Shown here piece by piece: positions 1 through 5,267 of a stretch of 6,742 nt of DNA. A program made the position numbers and the translations under genes. The DNA comes from Domibacillus sp. (lineage in GTDB: Bacteria > Bacillota > Bacilli > Bacillales > Domibacillaceae), in NCBI GenBank assembly GCA_031177795.1, contig JAPSKG010000128.1, positions 1 to 6,742 on the forward strand, in the 5' to 3' direction. Each line of letters starts with the position of its first letter. Position 1 is the stretch's first letter. Below the pieces are notes generated by a model that had not been told where the DNA came from, did no database searches, and saw only the letters and a list, made by a program, of their open reading frames with translations.

Positions 1-1647
1 GCTGTGTGTGCCGGATGCTGCTATTTTCCCGCTTTCAATGATGAAGATCTTGCTTGCTAGCTCTGCGGTAGAGATTTTTTGTGTCACAATAAAAATCGTG
101 CATTCTTCTTTTGTTATTTCTTGAATCAAAGCTGCTTCTGTTTTCACATCAAGTGCACTTGTGCTGTCGTCCAAAATTAAAATATCAGGCTTGCGGATAA
201 TCGCTCTTGCAATGGAAATCCGCTGCTTTTGCCCGCCGGATAAAGTAATGCCTTTCTGGCCGATTATTGTGTGATAACCTTCTGGAAAAGAAGCAATTGT
301 TTCGTGAATTTGCGCTTTTTTTGCAGCTGCTATCACTTCTTTCTCTGACGCCTCTTTTTTTCCCCAGCGAATATTTTCTAAAATCGATCCGGTAAACAAA
401 TGGGACTCTTGCGGAACAAAACCGATTTGCCCACGCAAGTTTTCAATGTTCATTCGACTAATGTCGCGGCCGCCAATCATCAGTTTGCCTTGATTTGGTT
501 CATAAAGCCTCGGAATAAGAGACAGGAGGGCAGATTTTCCCGATCCTGTTTCGCCTAAAATGGCTGCCATGCTGCCTCTCTTCACTTCCATAGATAACGA
601 ATCAAGAACAGGAGAAGTACCGCCCGGATAAGTAAAAGTCACCTGTTCAAAAACAATGTCGCCTTTTTCCGGATATGGCTCAGTTACTTTTTTCAATGGT
701 TCTTTTTTAACGCTTAGCACTTCGCCAATTCGATCCGCTGATGCTTTTCCGCGGGAGAATGCGACCGTAATAAACGTGAAAATAGATAAAGAAATAATAA
801 TTCGCGCCGCGTAATTAACAACAGCTACAATTTCTCCTGCCGTTGCATTTCCAGCTTGTGCTTCCAAAAAACCGAGCCACAAAATGAAAATGAGGCCGCT
901 GTTCATAACAAGCAGCAAAGCCGGTACAATGCTTTCGAAAGCACGAATCACCCGAATGGTATCATCCATAAGCGATTTCCCGGCTTTTTCAAACCGCGCT
1001 GCTTCATAGTCGCTCCGCACAAACGCTTTAATCAAGCGAATTCCAGTTAAGTTCTCACGCATCACACTATTTACTTTATCTAATTTCTGCTGCACTTGCC
1101 GAAACATCCTGGCACCTTTGTGCATCATAAAAAGCATAAAAAACGTCACTACCGGTACAGTTACCAGTAAAACAAGCGACAACTTAAAATGAACCAACAA
1201 GGCCATTAATGTGCCAAAAACAATCATGAGAGGCGCCCGCAGCATAATGCGCAAACTCATAAAAACAGCGTTTTGCAGCTGCGTTACATCATTGGTCATC
1301 CGGGTAATTAACGTTGATGTATCAAACTGGCCATACTGCCCAAATGAAAAAGATTGCAGTTTTGCAATTAGTTCTTTTCGTATATCAAACCCATAATTTT
1401 GCCCAATTCTGGCTGCAATAAATGAATTTGTAATCCCGGCTGCAAAGGAAAACAAAGACAGCCCTATCATGACCGATCCCCAGGCAAGAATGGCATTTAA
1501 ATTCCCTGCTATAATTCCATCGTCAATCATTTTTGCCATTAAAACCGGCAAGACAAGCTCAACGGCTAGCTCCAGCAGCATCAGCCCCCATGCTGCTGCC
1601 ATTCGGAACCGGTACGGCTTTAACATGGACCACACACTGTTCATCAT
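1..1647 (-). CDS. ABC exporter half-transporter (fused TMD-NBD), degenerate subunit of a heterodimeric pump, C-terminus cut by window edge
   Basis: Reads without interruption for 549 codons to the window edge; type I ABC exporters run about 570-600 residues, so only the last few tens are missing. The membrane domain (about residues 14-297) shows hydrophobic segments near 14-37, 50-75, 132-173 (two spans), 235-259 and 270-297. The nucleotide domain follows: A-loop Tyr340, Walker A GETGSGKS (365-372), Q-loop Gln413, signature LSGGQ (469-473), Walker B ILILD ending at Asp493. The residue after Walker B is Asp494 instead of the catalytic Glu, and the H-loop reads TQKIST with Gln523 instead of His. 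This matches the non-catalytic half of asymmetric exporters such as TM287/288 or BmrCD, and the protein resembles Bacillus YfiB/YheI-type subunits. It probably exports drugs or lipophilic compounds; the substrate is unknown. Start: ATG at 1647 or, better spaced from AGAAGG, ATG at 1644. Confidence 0.9.
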   Translation of the reverse strand, partial: MMNSVWSMLKPYRFRMAAAWGLMLLELAVELVLPVLMAKMIDDGIIAGNLNAILAWGSVMIGLSLFSFAAGITNSFIAARIGQNYGFDIRKELIAKLQSFSFGQYGQFDTSTLITRMTNDVTQLQNAVFMSLRIMLRAPLMIVFGTLMALLVHFKLSLVLLVTVPVVTFFMLFMMHKGARMFRQVQQKLDKVNSVMRENLTGIRLIKAFVRSDYEAARFEKAGKSLMDDTIRVIRAFESIVPALLLVMNSGLIFILWLGFLEAQAGNATAGEIVAVVNYAARIIISLSIFTFITVAFSRGKASADRIGEVLSVKKEPLKKVTEPYPEKGDIVFEQVTFTYPGGTSPVLDSLSMEVKRGSMAAILGETGSGKSALLSLIPRLYEPNQGKLMIGGRDISRMNIENLRGQIGFVPQESHLFTGSILENIRWGKKEASEKEVIAAAKKAQIHETIASFPEGYHTIIGQKGITLSGGQKQRISIARAIIRKPDILILDDSTSALDVKTEAALIQEITKEECTIFIVTQKISTAELASKIFIIESGKIAASGTHS

Positions 1648-1676
1648 GATTCCTTCTTCCACAGGTTCTCTTAAAT

Positions 1677-1685
1677 AGTGTAGCA
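1677..1685 (-). promoter_or_regulatory. candidate extended -10 promoter for the ABC exporter gene
   Basis: On the minus strand the bases read TGC followed by TACACT, an extended -10 (TGn) with 4 of 6 matches to TATAAT. No acceptable -35 hexamer lies 16-18 bases upstream; the bases there are GC-rich. Transcription would start near 1670, about 25 bases before the start codon. This is the best candidate in the 1648-1827 gap but it is weak. Confidence 0.3.
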
Positions 1686-1692
1686 AACAAGC

Positions 1693-1716
1693 AAAAAATC
1701 CGCCCGTTTAACGAGC
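1693..1716 (-). terminator. small GC hairpin followed by U6 in the ABC gene leader (possible attenuator)
   Basis: In minus-strand RNA, GCUCG (1716-1712) can pair with CGGGC (1706-1702) across a UUAAA loop, giving five pairs including one G-U. It is followed by GGA and six U (1698-1693). The shape is that of a weak intrinsic terminator about 45 bases before the ABC start codon. It could attenuate transcripts that start further upstream or catch read-through. It has no role in ABC expression if the promoter is the -10 at 1677-1682, which lies downstream of it. The stem is short, so confidence is low. Confidence 0.3.
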
Positions 1717-1827
1717 TGTAAAAAACGAACAAAAACCAGCTGTATATGAAAAACAAATAAAAGGGCTAAAGTATTCTTTTTTCTTTGCCGGCTTCTTATT
1801 TTAAGAAGAAAAACAATTTTTTCACAT

Positions 1828-1873
1828 AAAAAAACCTGCCACACTTCTTTTAAAATAAAGTTTGCGTGACAGG
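1828..1873 (-). terminator. intrinsic terminator of the marR-mfs operon
   Basis: Starting 12 bases past the MFS stop codon, minus-strand RNA forms a ten-pair outer stem: CCUGUCACGC (1873-1864) with GUGUGGCAGG (1844-1835), including two G-U pairs. An inner CUUU/AAAG stem sits in the loop. Seven U follow (1834-1828). Position and shape fit termination of the MFS transcript. Confidence 0.82.
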
Positions 1874-1885
1874 CTAGCTGTTTTA

Positions 1886-3070
1886 TTAATGTGAAGAGTG
1901 TTTTATCTGCCTGCTGTTTTTTTGCACAAAATAATAAACAAGACTTCCGCCAAGCACATACACCGCACAAACGCTGTAAAGAAGTTTAAATCCAAGCCCG
2001 GCTGCTACAGCGCCCATTACAAAAGAGCCAAAGCCGATGCCAAGATCAAAAAGCGACAAGAATGTTGCGGTTGCCAATGCTTTTTTTTCAGGAGGAGCCT
2101 GGGAAATGGCAATGGTTTGAAAGCCTGGAAACAAAGTTCCCCATCCAAGTCCAATTACACCAGCTGCAAACAAGAAAAGACCTGCTCCGCCAGCCTGGCT
2201 TAAAAGCAGCATGCCGCCTGCAAACAAAACAATCGACGGGTAAACAATCATGTTAGCTCCATAACGATCAAACCATCGTCCTGTAAAAGGGCGCGACAAA
2301 ACAATAACCACTGCGTAAACAACAAAAAAGAAGCCGGCGGCAGCGCCAATGTGAAGTTCTTTTGCATAAACAGAAACAAACGATAAAATACCGGAATAAA
2401 CAATTGCAAAAAACGTACCAGTTAAAGAAATTGGCACAGCTGATTTTTCCAGCAGGTTTCCCGGCGATAAATTAAATTTAAACTTTTCTGCTGGCTTTTT
2501 ATGCCCATTGTCTTTTTTCAATGAAAAGCCAAGCAGTAAAGCGCACAATGCGATGACTGCCGAAACGATAAAAGCAGGTGTGCTTCCCCAATTGTTCATA
2601 ATTGCCAATCCGGCAAACGGCCCAATGGCCATTGCAAGGTTCATAAACATTACATAATATCCCATGCCTTCACCCCGGCGCGAGTTAGGAATGATGCCTG
2701 CCACCATTGCTCCTGCAGCGGTTGTAGCCATACCAAAGCCAATTCCATGAAACAAACGGAGCAAAAGCAAGGCTGTCATGCTGTTAACGAATGGGTAAAG
2801 AACGGTTGCACCAAGGAACAAGACCAATGAAGCAATCAGCACCTTTTTTTTGCCGTAATGTTCAACCCATTGTCCTGAGATAAAACGAATGAGAATTGCA
2901 GAAATCAAAAACACTGTTGTAGCAAGGCCTGCATCACTTTCTGTTTTATGTAATTGATTTAATACATAAACAGGAAGAGTAACAAGCAAAAAGTAAAACG
3001 TCATAAATACGAAAAAATTTGTTAAAGCTGTACCAATAAAATCTTTAGTCCATAAAGCAGGTTTATTCAT
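1886..3070 (-). CDS. MFS drug-efflux-type transporter, 12 predicted membrane spans
   Basis: A 394-residue inner-membrane protein of normal length for a 12-span major facilitator. Hydrophobic spans lie near 12-36, 48-65, 77-95, 98-125, 137-158, 164-183, then a charged central loop (184-211), and 212-234, 243-261, 274-290, 296-316, 331-356, 360-382. Motif A between spans 2 and 3 is GQWVEHYGKKK (66-76), with Glu70-His71 in place of the usual Asp-Arg; a cleaner copy, GRWFDRYG, sits at 264-271 between spans 8 and 9. Span 5 carries a GPFAG motif C-like element (150-154), typical of drug:proton antiporters. It resembles Bacillus YwoG-type proteins. It is cotranscribed with the overlapping upstream marR gene, so it is probably an inducible efflux pump of unknown substrate. 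Start: ATG at 3070, six bases after AAAAGGAG. Confidence 0.92.
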   Translation of the reverse strand: MNKPALWTKDFIGTALTNFFVFMTFYFLLVTLPVYVLNQLHKTESDAGLATTVFLISAILIRFISGQWVEHYGKKKVLIASLVLFLGATVLYPFVNSMTALLLLRLFHGIGFGMATTAAGAMVAGIIPNSRRGEGMGYYVMFMNLAMAIGPFAGLAIMNNWGSTPAFIVSAVIALCALLLGFSLKKDNGHKKPAEKFKFNLSPGNLLEKSAVPISLTGTFFAIVYSGILSFVSVYAKELHIGAAAGFFFVVYAVVIVLSRPFTGRWFDRYGANMIVYPSIVLFAGGMLLLSQAGGAGLFLFAAGVIGLGWGTLFPGFQTIAISQAPPEKKALATATFLSLFDLGIGFGSFVMGAVAAGLGFKLLYSVCAVYVLGGSLVYYFVQKNSRQIKHSSH

Positions 3071-3491
3071 GTTTATCTCCTTTTAGTCGGCCAAGCCACT
3101 CGGCGAGCAATGACTGCATCATCGCTTGGTGTTTTTGAGGAACTTTTTCAAGCAGCCTGTTGTTCATCAACAAAACTGCTTTTTCCCATTCCGGATAAGC
3201 TTGTTCGGCTTTTTCCGTTAATTGAATCAATTTTATCCGCTTGTCTTCGCCTGGCGTTTGCTGAACATATCCTTGTTTAACAAGTCGTTGGATAGTGCGC
3301 GTCATTGGCGGTGCTTCAACGGCTAAATATTCACACAGCGATGACTGCGGCATGTTCCCTTTTGTTTTTAATACAAATAAAACTGCCCACTGTGCACTAT
3401 AAAGCCCAAATGGCTGAAGCGTTTCATTTACCAGTTTTGTCAGTTCCCTTGAAAGCTGGTGAACTGTGTGAAACAATTCATGTGTTTGCAT
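3063..3491 (-). CDS. MarR-family transcriptional regulator
   Basis: A 142-residue winged helix-turn-helix protein, the standard MarR length. Terminal helices (about 1-25 and 100-138) would form the dimer interface. The DNA-binding core spans about 33-95: a helix at 48-56, a recognition helix around 61-72 (PPMTRTIQRLVKQG), and a wing at 78-92 containing the conserved Asp83-Lys84-Arg85. Its stop codon lies inside the MFS start (8-base ATGAATAA overlap), so the two are one operon and probably translationally coupled. It likely represses its own operon by binding the palindrome at 3508-3519 and is released by an unknown ligand. The sequence resembles Bacillus YwoH, paired there with the MFS protein YwoG. 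Start: ATG at 3491, seven bases after AAAGGAG (3499-3505). No oxidation-sensing cysteine pair is present; the only Cys is Cys53. Confidence 0.93.
   Translation of the reverse strand: MQTHELFHTVHQLSRELTKLVNETLQPFGLYSAQWAVLFVLKTKGNMPQSSLCEYLAVEAPPMTRTIQRLVKQGYVQQTPGEDKRIKLIQLTEKAEQAYPEWEKAVLLMNNRLLEKVPQKHQAMMQSLLAEWLGRLKGDKHE
3077..3084 (-). promoter_or_regulatory. ribosome binding site of the MFS gene inside marR
   Basis: Minus strand AAAAGGAG, six bases before the MFS ATG and wholly within the marR 3' coding end. It fixes the MFS start at 3070 and supports coupled translation with marR. Confidence 0.8.
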
Positions 3492-3507
3492 TATATTTCT
3501 CCTTTAT

Positions 3508-3519
3508 TTACCCGGGTAA
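3508..3519. promoter_or_regulatory. palindromic operator, likely bound by the MarR protein
   Basis: TTACCCGGGTAA is a perfect 12-bp palindrome. Its flanks continue the symmetry after one mismatch (TAT on the left, CTA on the right). It sits between the -10 (3522-3527) and the marR ribosome binding site (3499-3505), covering the expected transcription start near 3515. A bound MarR dimer there would block initiation. Its placement in front of a marR-transporter operon is typical of autoregulation; that this protein binds it is inference. Confidence 0.7.
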
Positions 3520-3521
3520 CT

Positions 3522-3530
3522 ATTTTACCA
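3522..3530 (-). promoter_or_regulatory. extended -10 promoter of the marR-mfs operon
   Basis: The minus strand reads TGG then TAAAAT: an extended -10 with 5 of 6 matches to the sigma-A hexamer. No good -35 exists at 16-18 bases; the nearest TTGAAA is 26 bases upstream, too far. Initiation would fall inside the adjacent palindrome. Confidence 0.6.
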
Positions 3531-3560
3531 TATTTTTCGTGTAGCGAAATACGTTTCAAG

Positions 3561-3594
3561 AAAAAAGATGCTTCGATTTAATCGAAGCATCTTT
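3561..3594 (-). terminator. strong intrinsic terminator after dgkB
   Basis: An 11-bp perfect stem, GATGCTTCGAT (3567-3577) with ATCGAAGCATC (3581-3591), has a three-base loop and can extend by three A-T pairs. On the minus strand it is followed by six T (3566-3561). It starts two bases past the dgkB stop. On the plus strand only three T follow, so it should act mainly leftward. Confidence 0.9.
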
Positions 3595-3596
3595 CC

Positions 3597-4520
3597 TTAG
3601 TAAATTCGGTCCTGCGGCCGTAATTCCTCGATTGGAGCAAAAACGTCGAGGTGCCGGTATAAATTTTCAAAATCAGCCGGGATTTCTCCACCAAGTTCTC
3701 CATCCAGATTGATCAGCATCTGATCTTCTGAATGAACGCGAATCCGACGTGCTTTTGTGTATATAACATGAGGATCATTTAAATGTTCTCCGCGAAGCGC
3801 AAGACTGGCAATCCGGATGAATTCTGCCAGATTTGTTTTTTTCAAAATAATCAAGGTAAATAGTCCATCGTTTACGGATGAATCCGGCGCCAGCTTTTCA
3901 AAACCACCGACAGAATTTGTTAACCCGATCAAAAACAATAGTGATTCGCCTTCAAACACTTGTCCATCATATTCAATTGTTACATTCGTTGGCTTGATTG
4001 ACGGCAGCATTTCAATTCCTTTTAAATAATAAGCAAGCTGGCCAAGCATCGTTTTCAACTTGCTTGGCACTTCGTAAGTAAGTTCTGTTAAACGGCCTCC
4101 GCCTGCTATATTAATAAAATACCGATTATTCATTCGTCCAATATCAACAGGAATCGTTTCACCTGCCGCAATAACATCAACCGCTCCCTGTATATCGCGC
4201 GGTATATGAAGGGCACGGGCAAAATCGTTGGTGGTTCCCATTGGGATCACTCCAAATTTCGGGCGGTGCTCATGTCCAGCAAGTCCATTTACAACTTCGT
4301 TTAGCGTGCCATCTCCGCCTGCAGCAATTACAGCGTCAAATTTTCGTTCAACGGCAATTTGGGCAGCTCTTGTTGCATCCCCTTCTCCCGTTGTAGCATG
4401 CGCAGAAGTTTCATAGCCCGCTTTTTCCAATTTTTCCAATACTTCTGGCAAATGCTTGCGGAAAAGCTCTCGCCCTGATGTTGGATTGTAAATAATTCGT
4501 GCTCGTTTCGTCATCGTCAT
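3597..4520 (-). CDS. dgkB: diacylglycerol kinase DgkB (soluble, DAGK catalytic-domain family)
   Basis: A cytosolic lipid kinase that phosphorylates diacylglycerol to phosphatidic acid at the membrane face, recycling diacylglycerol released mainly by lipoteichoic acid synthesis. From ATG 4520 it has 307 residues, close to the roughly 300 of Bacillus DgkB. Visible landmarks are the N-terminal ARIIYNPTSGRE, the nucleotide-binding GGDGT (68-72) followed by NEVVNG, GTTNDFAR (95-102), the DgkB-like FINIAGGGRLTELTY block, NDG (217-219) and the late NLDGE (271-275). The start is uncertain: an in-frame TTG at 4556 would overlap the upstream gene and is unlikely; ATG 4520 follows a weak GAAGAAAG; ATG 4514 gives an N-terminus (MTKRARIIYN) closest to known DgkB. 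It lies 16 bases downstream of a thioredoxin-fold gene and ends at its own terminator. In B. subtilis dgkB instead follows gat genes, as I recall. Confidence 0.94.
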   Translation of the reverse strand: MTMTKRARIIYNPTSGRELFRKHLPEVLEKLEKAGYETSAHATTGEGDATRAAQIAVERKFDAVIAAGGDGTLNEVVNGLAGHEHRPKFGVIPMGTTNDFARALHIPRDIQGAVDVIAAGETIPVDIGRMNNRYFINIAGGGRLTELTYEVPSKLKTMLGQLAYYLKGIEMLPSIKPTNVTIEYDGQVFEGESLLFLIGLTNSVGGFEKLAPDSSVNDGLFTLIILKKTNLAEFIRIASLALRGEHLNDPHVIYTKARRIRVHSEDQMLINLDGELGGEIPADFENLYRHLDVFAPIEELRPQDRIY

Positions 4521-4536
4521 CCCAGTCTTTCTTCTA

Positions 4537-5100
4537 TTAATATAATCGTTCCGCAATTGTTGTTTTTAAACTGCGGTATACTTCCTGCCAGAGTGATTCG
4601 TCCGTTCGATACATATCCGTCAATTTCCGAATCATTTCCTGGCTTTTTTCATTAAAACTCTCGTGGTCACGCGGCGGCAGAGAAGATCGGAAGTTGGCAA
4701 CCATTTCTTGTACAGCTGGCGCTCGTGGTCCCCAAACAGCTTGTTCTTCTCCTTTTTCATTTATAAAAATAAAAATAGGAATGGCGCGCGAAGTGCCATT
4801 TGTTAAGTATTGATCCATTAATTCCAGGTTTTCATCCCGATGCAAAAGGCGGACCTCCATGTTTGCCGCTTTAGAAAGCGACAGCAAAATCGGCACATTC
4901 ATCATTGCATCTCCGCACCAATCTTCTGTTAAAATAATAACACGCCAGCCTGCTTCTTTTAGTTTATTAACGAGTGAAGCTTCATCAGCAGACAAACGAA
5001 AACTTTTCAGCACATGCAAAAAAGCTTCTTTATGTTCAGACATGTTTTCGATATATTGTTCAGGTGCTATCCCTTTTTCAAACCATTTTATGAGATCCAT
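4537..5100 (-). CDS. thioredoxin-fold protein with single-cysteine WCGD motif
   Basis: A 187-residue cytoplasmic protein with no signal peptide. A helical N-terminus (1-50) precedes a thioredoxin-like core: strand WRVIILTED (52-60), the motif Trp61-Cys62-Gly63-Asp64 where thioredoxins carry WCGPC, helix MMNVPILLSLSKAA, strand MEVRLLHRDE, and a probable cis-proline at Pro108 in RAIPIFIF, with C-terminal helices after 125. The second active-site cysteine is replaced, so a classical dithiol cycle is not possible; a monothiol, chaperone or binding role is open. It fits the Pfam Thioredoxin_9-type proteins known as 'thioredoxin family protein' in Bacillaceae; no function is established to my knowledge. 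Start: ATG 5100 is preceded by GGAGG with a seven-base gap. An in-frame TTG at 5127 lacks a site. First gene of a unit with dgkB. Confidence 0.88.
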   Translation of the reverse strand: MDLIKWFEKGIAPEQYIENMSEHKEAFLHVLKSFRLSADEASLVNKLKEAGWRVIILTEDWCGDAMMNVPILLSLSKAANMEVRLLHRDENLELMDQYLTNGTSRAIPIFIFINEKGEEQAVWGPRAPAVQEMVANFRSSLPPRDHESFNEKSQEMIRKLTDMYRTDESLWQEVYRSLKTTIAERLY

Positions 5101-5107
5101 GCCTGTT

Positions 5108-5112
5108 CCTCC
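5108..5112 (-). promoter_or_regulatory. ribosome binding site deciding the thioredoxin-fold gene start
   Basis: Minus-strand GGAGG seven bases before ATG 5100. This fixes the start at 5100 and argues against the in-frame TTG nine codons upstream. Confidence 0.85.
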
Positions 5113-5143
5113 GTTATGGATTTTCAAACTTCTTCATTCTTCC

Positions 5144-5172
5144 ATTATGCACAAAAATAAAGCATTTGACAA
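5144..5172 (-). promoter_or_regulatory. sigma-A promoter of the thioredoxin-fold/dgkB unit
   Basis: Minus-strand TTGTCA (5172-5167) and CATAAT (5149-5144) are separated by exactly 17 bases, each with 5 of 6 consensus matches. The expected transcript start is near 5137, about 37 bases before the start codon at 5100. Confidence 0.75.
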
Positions 5173-5178
5173 AATCGG

Positions 5179-5207
5179 TTGATTTAAAGAAGCCACAATT
5201 TTATAAT
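5179..5207 (+). promoter_or_regulatory. sigma-A promoter of the arg operon
   Basis: TTGATT (5179-5184), a 17-base spacer and a perfect TATAAT (5202-5207). Start of transcription is expected near 5214, giving a leader of about 54 bases to argC. Its -35 lies only six bases from the -35 of the divergent promoter, so two polymerases could hardly occupy both at once. Confidence 0.8.
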
Positions 5208-5238
5208 GGAAGAATAAATTTTAATAATTATTAGTGGT

Positions 5239-5256
5239 TATAAATAAAAATACAAA
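5239..5256 (+). promoter_or_regulatory. probable ARG box (AhrC/ArgR operator)
   Basis: TATAAATAAAAATACAAA matches the B. subtilis ARG-box consensus CATGAATAAAAATTCAAG (from memory) at 14 of 18 positions. It lies in the argC leader and runs into the ribosome binding site (AAAGGAG, 5254-5260). A weaker GAATAAA-containing half-match at 5209-5226 and the 12-bp palindrome TAATAATTATTA (5222-5233) lie just upstream. ArgR hexamers commonly bind paired boxes, so repression by arginine is the expected use. AT-richness raises the risk of chance matches. Confidence 0.55.
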
Positions 5257-5267
5257 GGAGTTTTTTT

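Larger units (their letters stand above)
5136..5215. repeat. 13-bp perfect inverted repeat spanning the divergent promoters
   Basis: ATTCTTCCATTAT (5136-5148) and its exact reverse complement ATAATGGAAGAAT (5203-5215) are separated by 54 bases and centred at 5175.5. Each arm contains most of one promoter's -10 hexamer and the first bases up to the expected start of transcription, so both transcripts have the same initial region. Confidence 0.85.

Noticed and set aside
1559..1756. 65-codon minus-strand ORF in the ABC leader as a possible leader peptide
   Set aside because: It starts at TTG with no ribosome binding site, runs out of frame into the ABC coding region, and the part inside the gene is an ordinary frame shadow.
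1792..1808. Hairpin CTTCTTA-TTT-TAAGAAG as a terminator
   Set aside because: It is AT-rich with a three-base loop and no U-tract follows directly on either strand.
1671..1970. 99-codon minus-strand ORF across the MFS 3' end
   Set aside because: It overlaps the MFS gene out of frame and runs through its terminator and the gap. Composition is low-complexity and no start signal is seen.
1898..2203. Plus-strand ORF of 101 codons opposite the MFS gene
   Set aside because: It is antisense to a well-supported membrane protein, has no ribosome binding site and resembles no family.
4521..4556. Upstream TTG start for dgkB
   Set aside because: It would add 12 residues not seen in known DgkB and overlap the upstream gene by 20 bases, with ATG codons better placed at 4520 and 4514.
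5166..5171. Consensus TTGACA on the plus strand as the arg operon -35
   Set aside because: No -10 lies 16-18 bases downstream; the perfect TATAAT at 5202 is 30 bases away and pairs properly with TTGATT at 5179. On the other strand these bases belong to the minus promoter's TTGTCA.
4859..5182. Plus-strand ORF of 107 codons opposite the thioredoxin-fold gene
   Set aside because: It is an antisense shadow of a real gene and also crosses the divergent promoters; no ribosome binding site.
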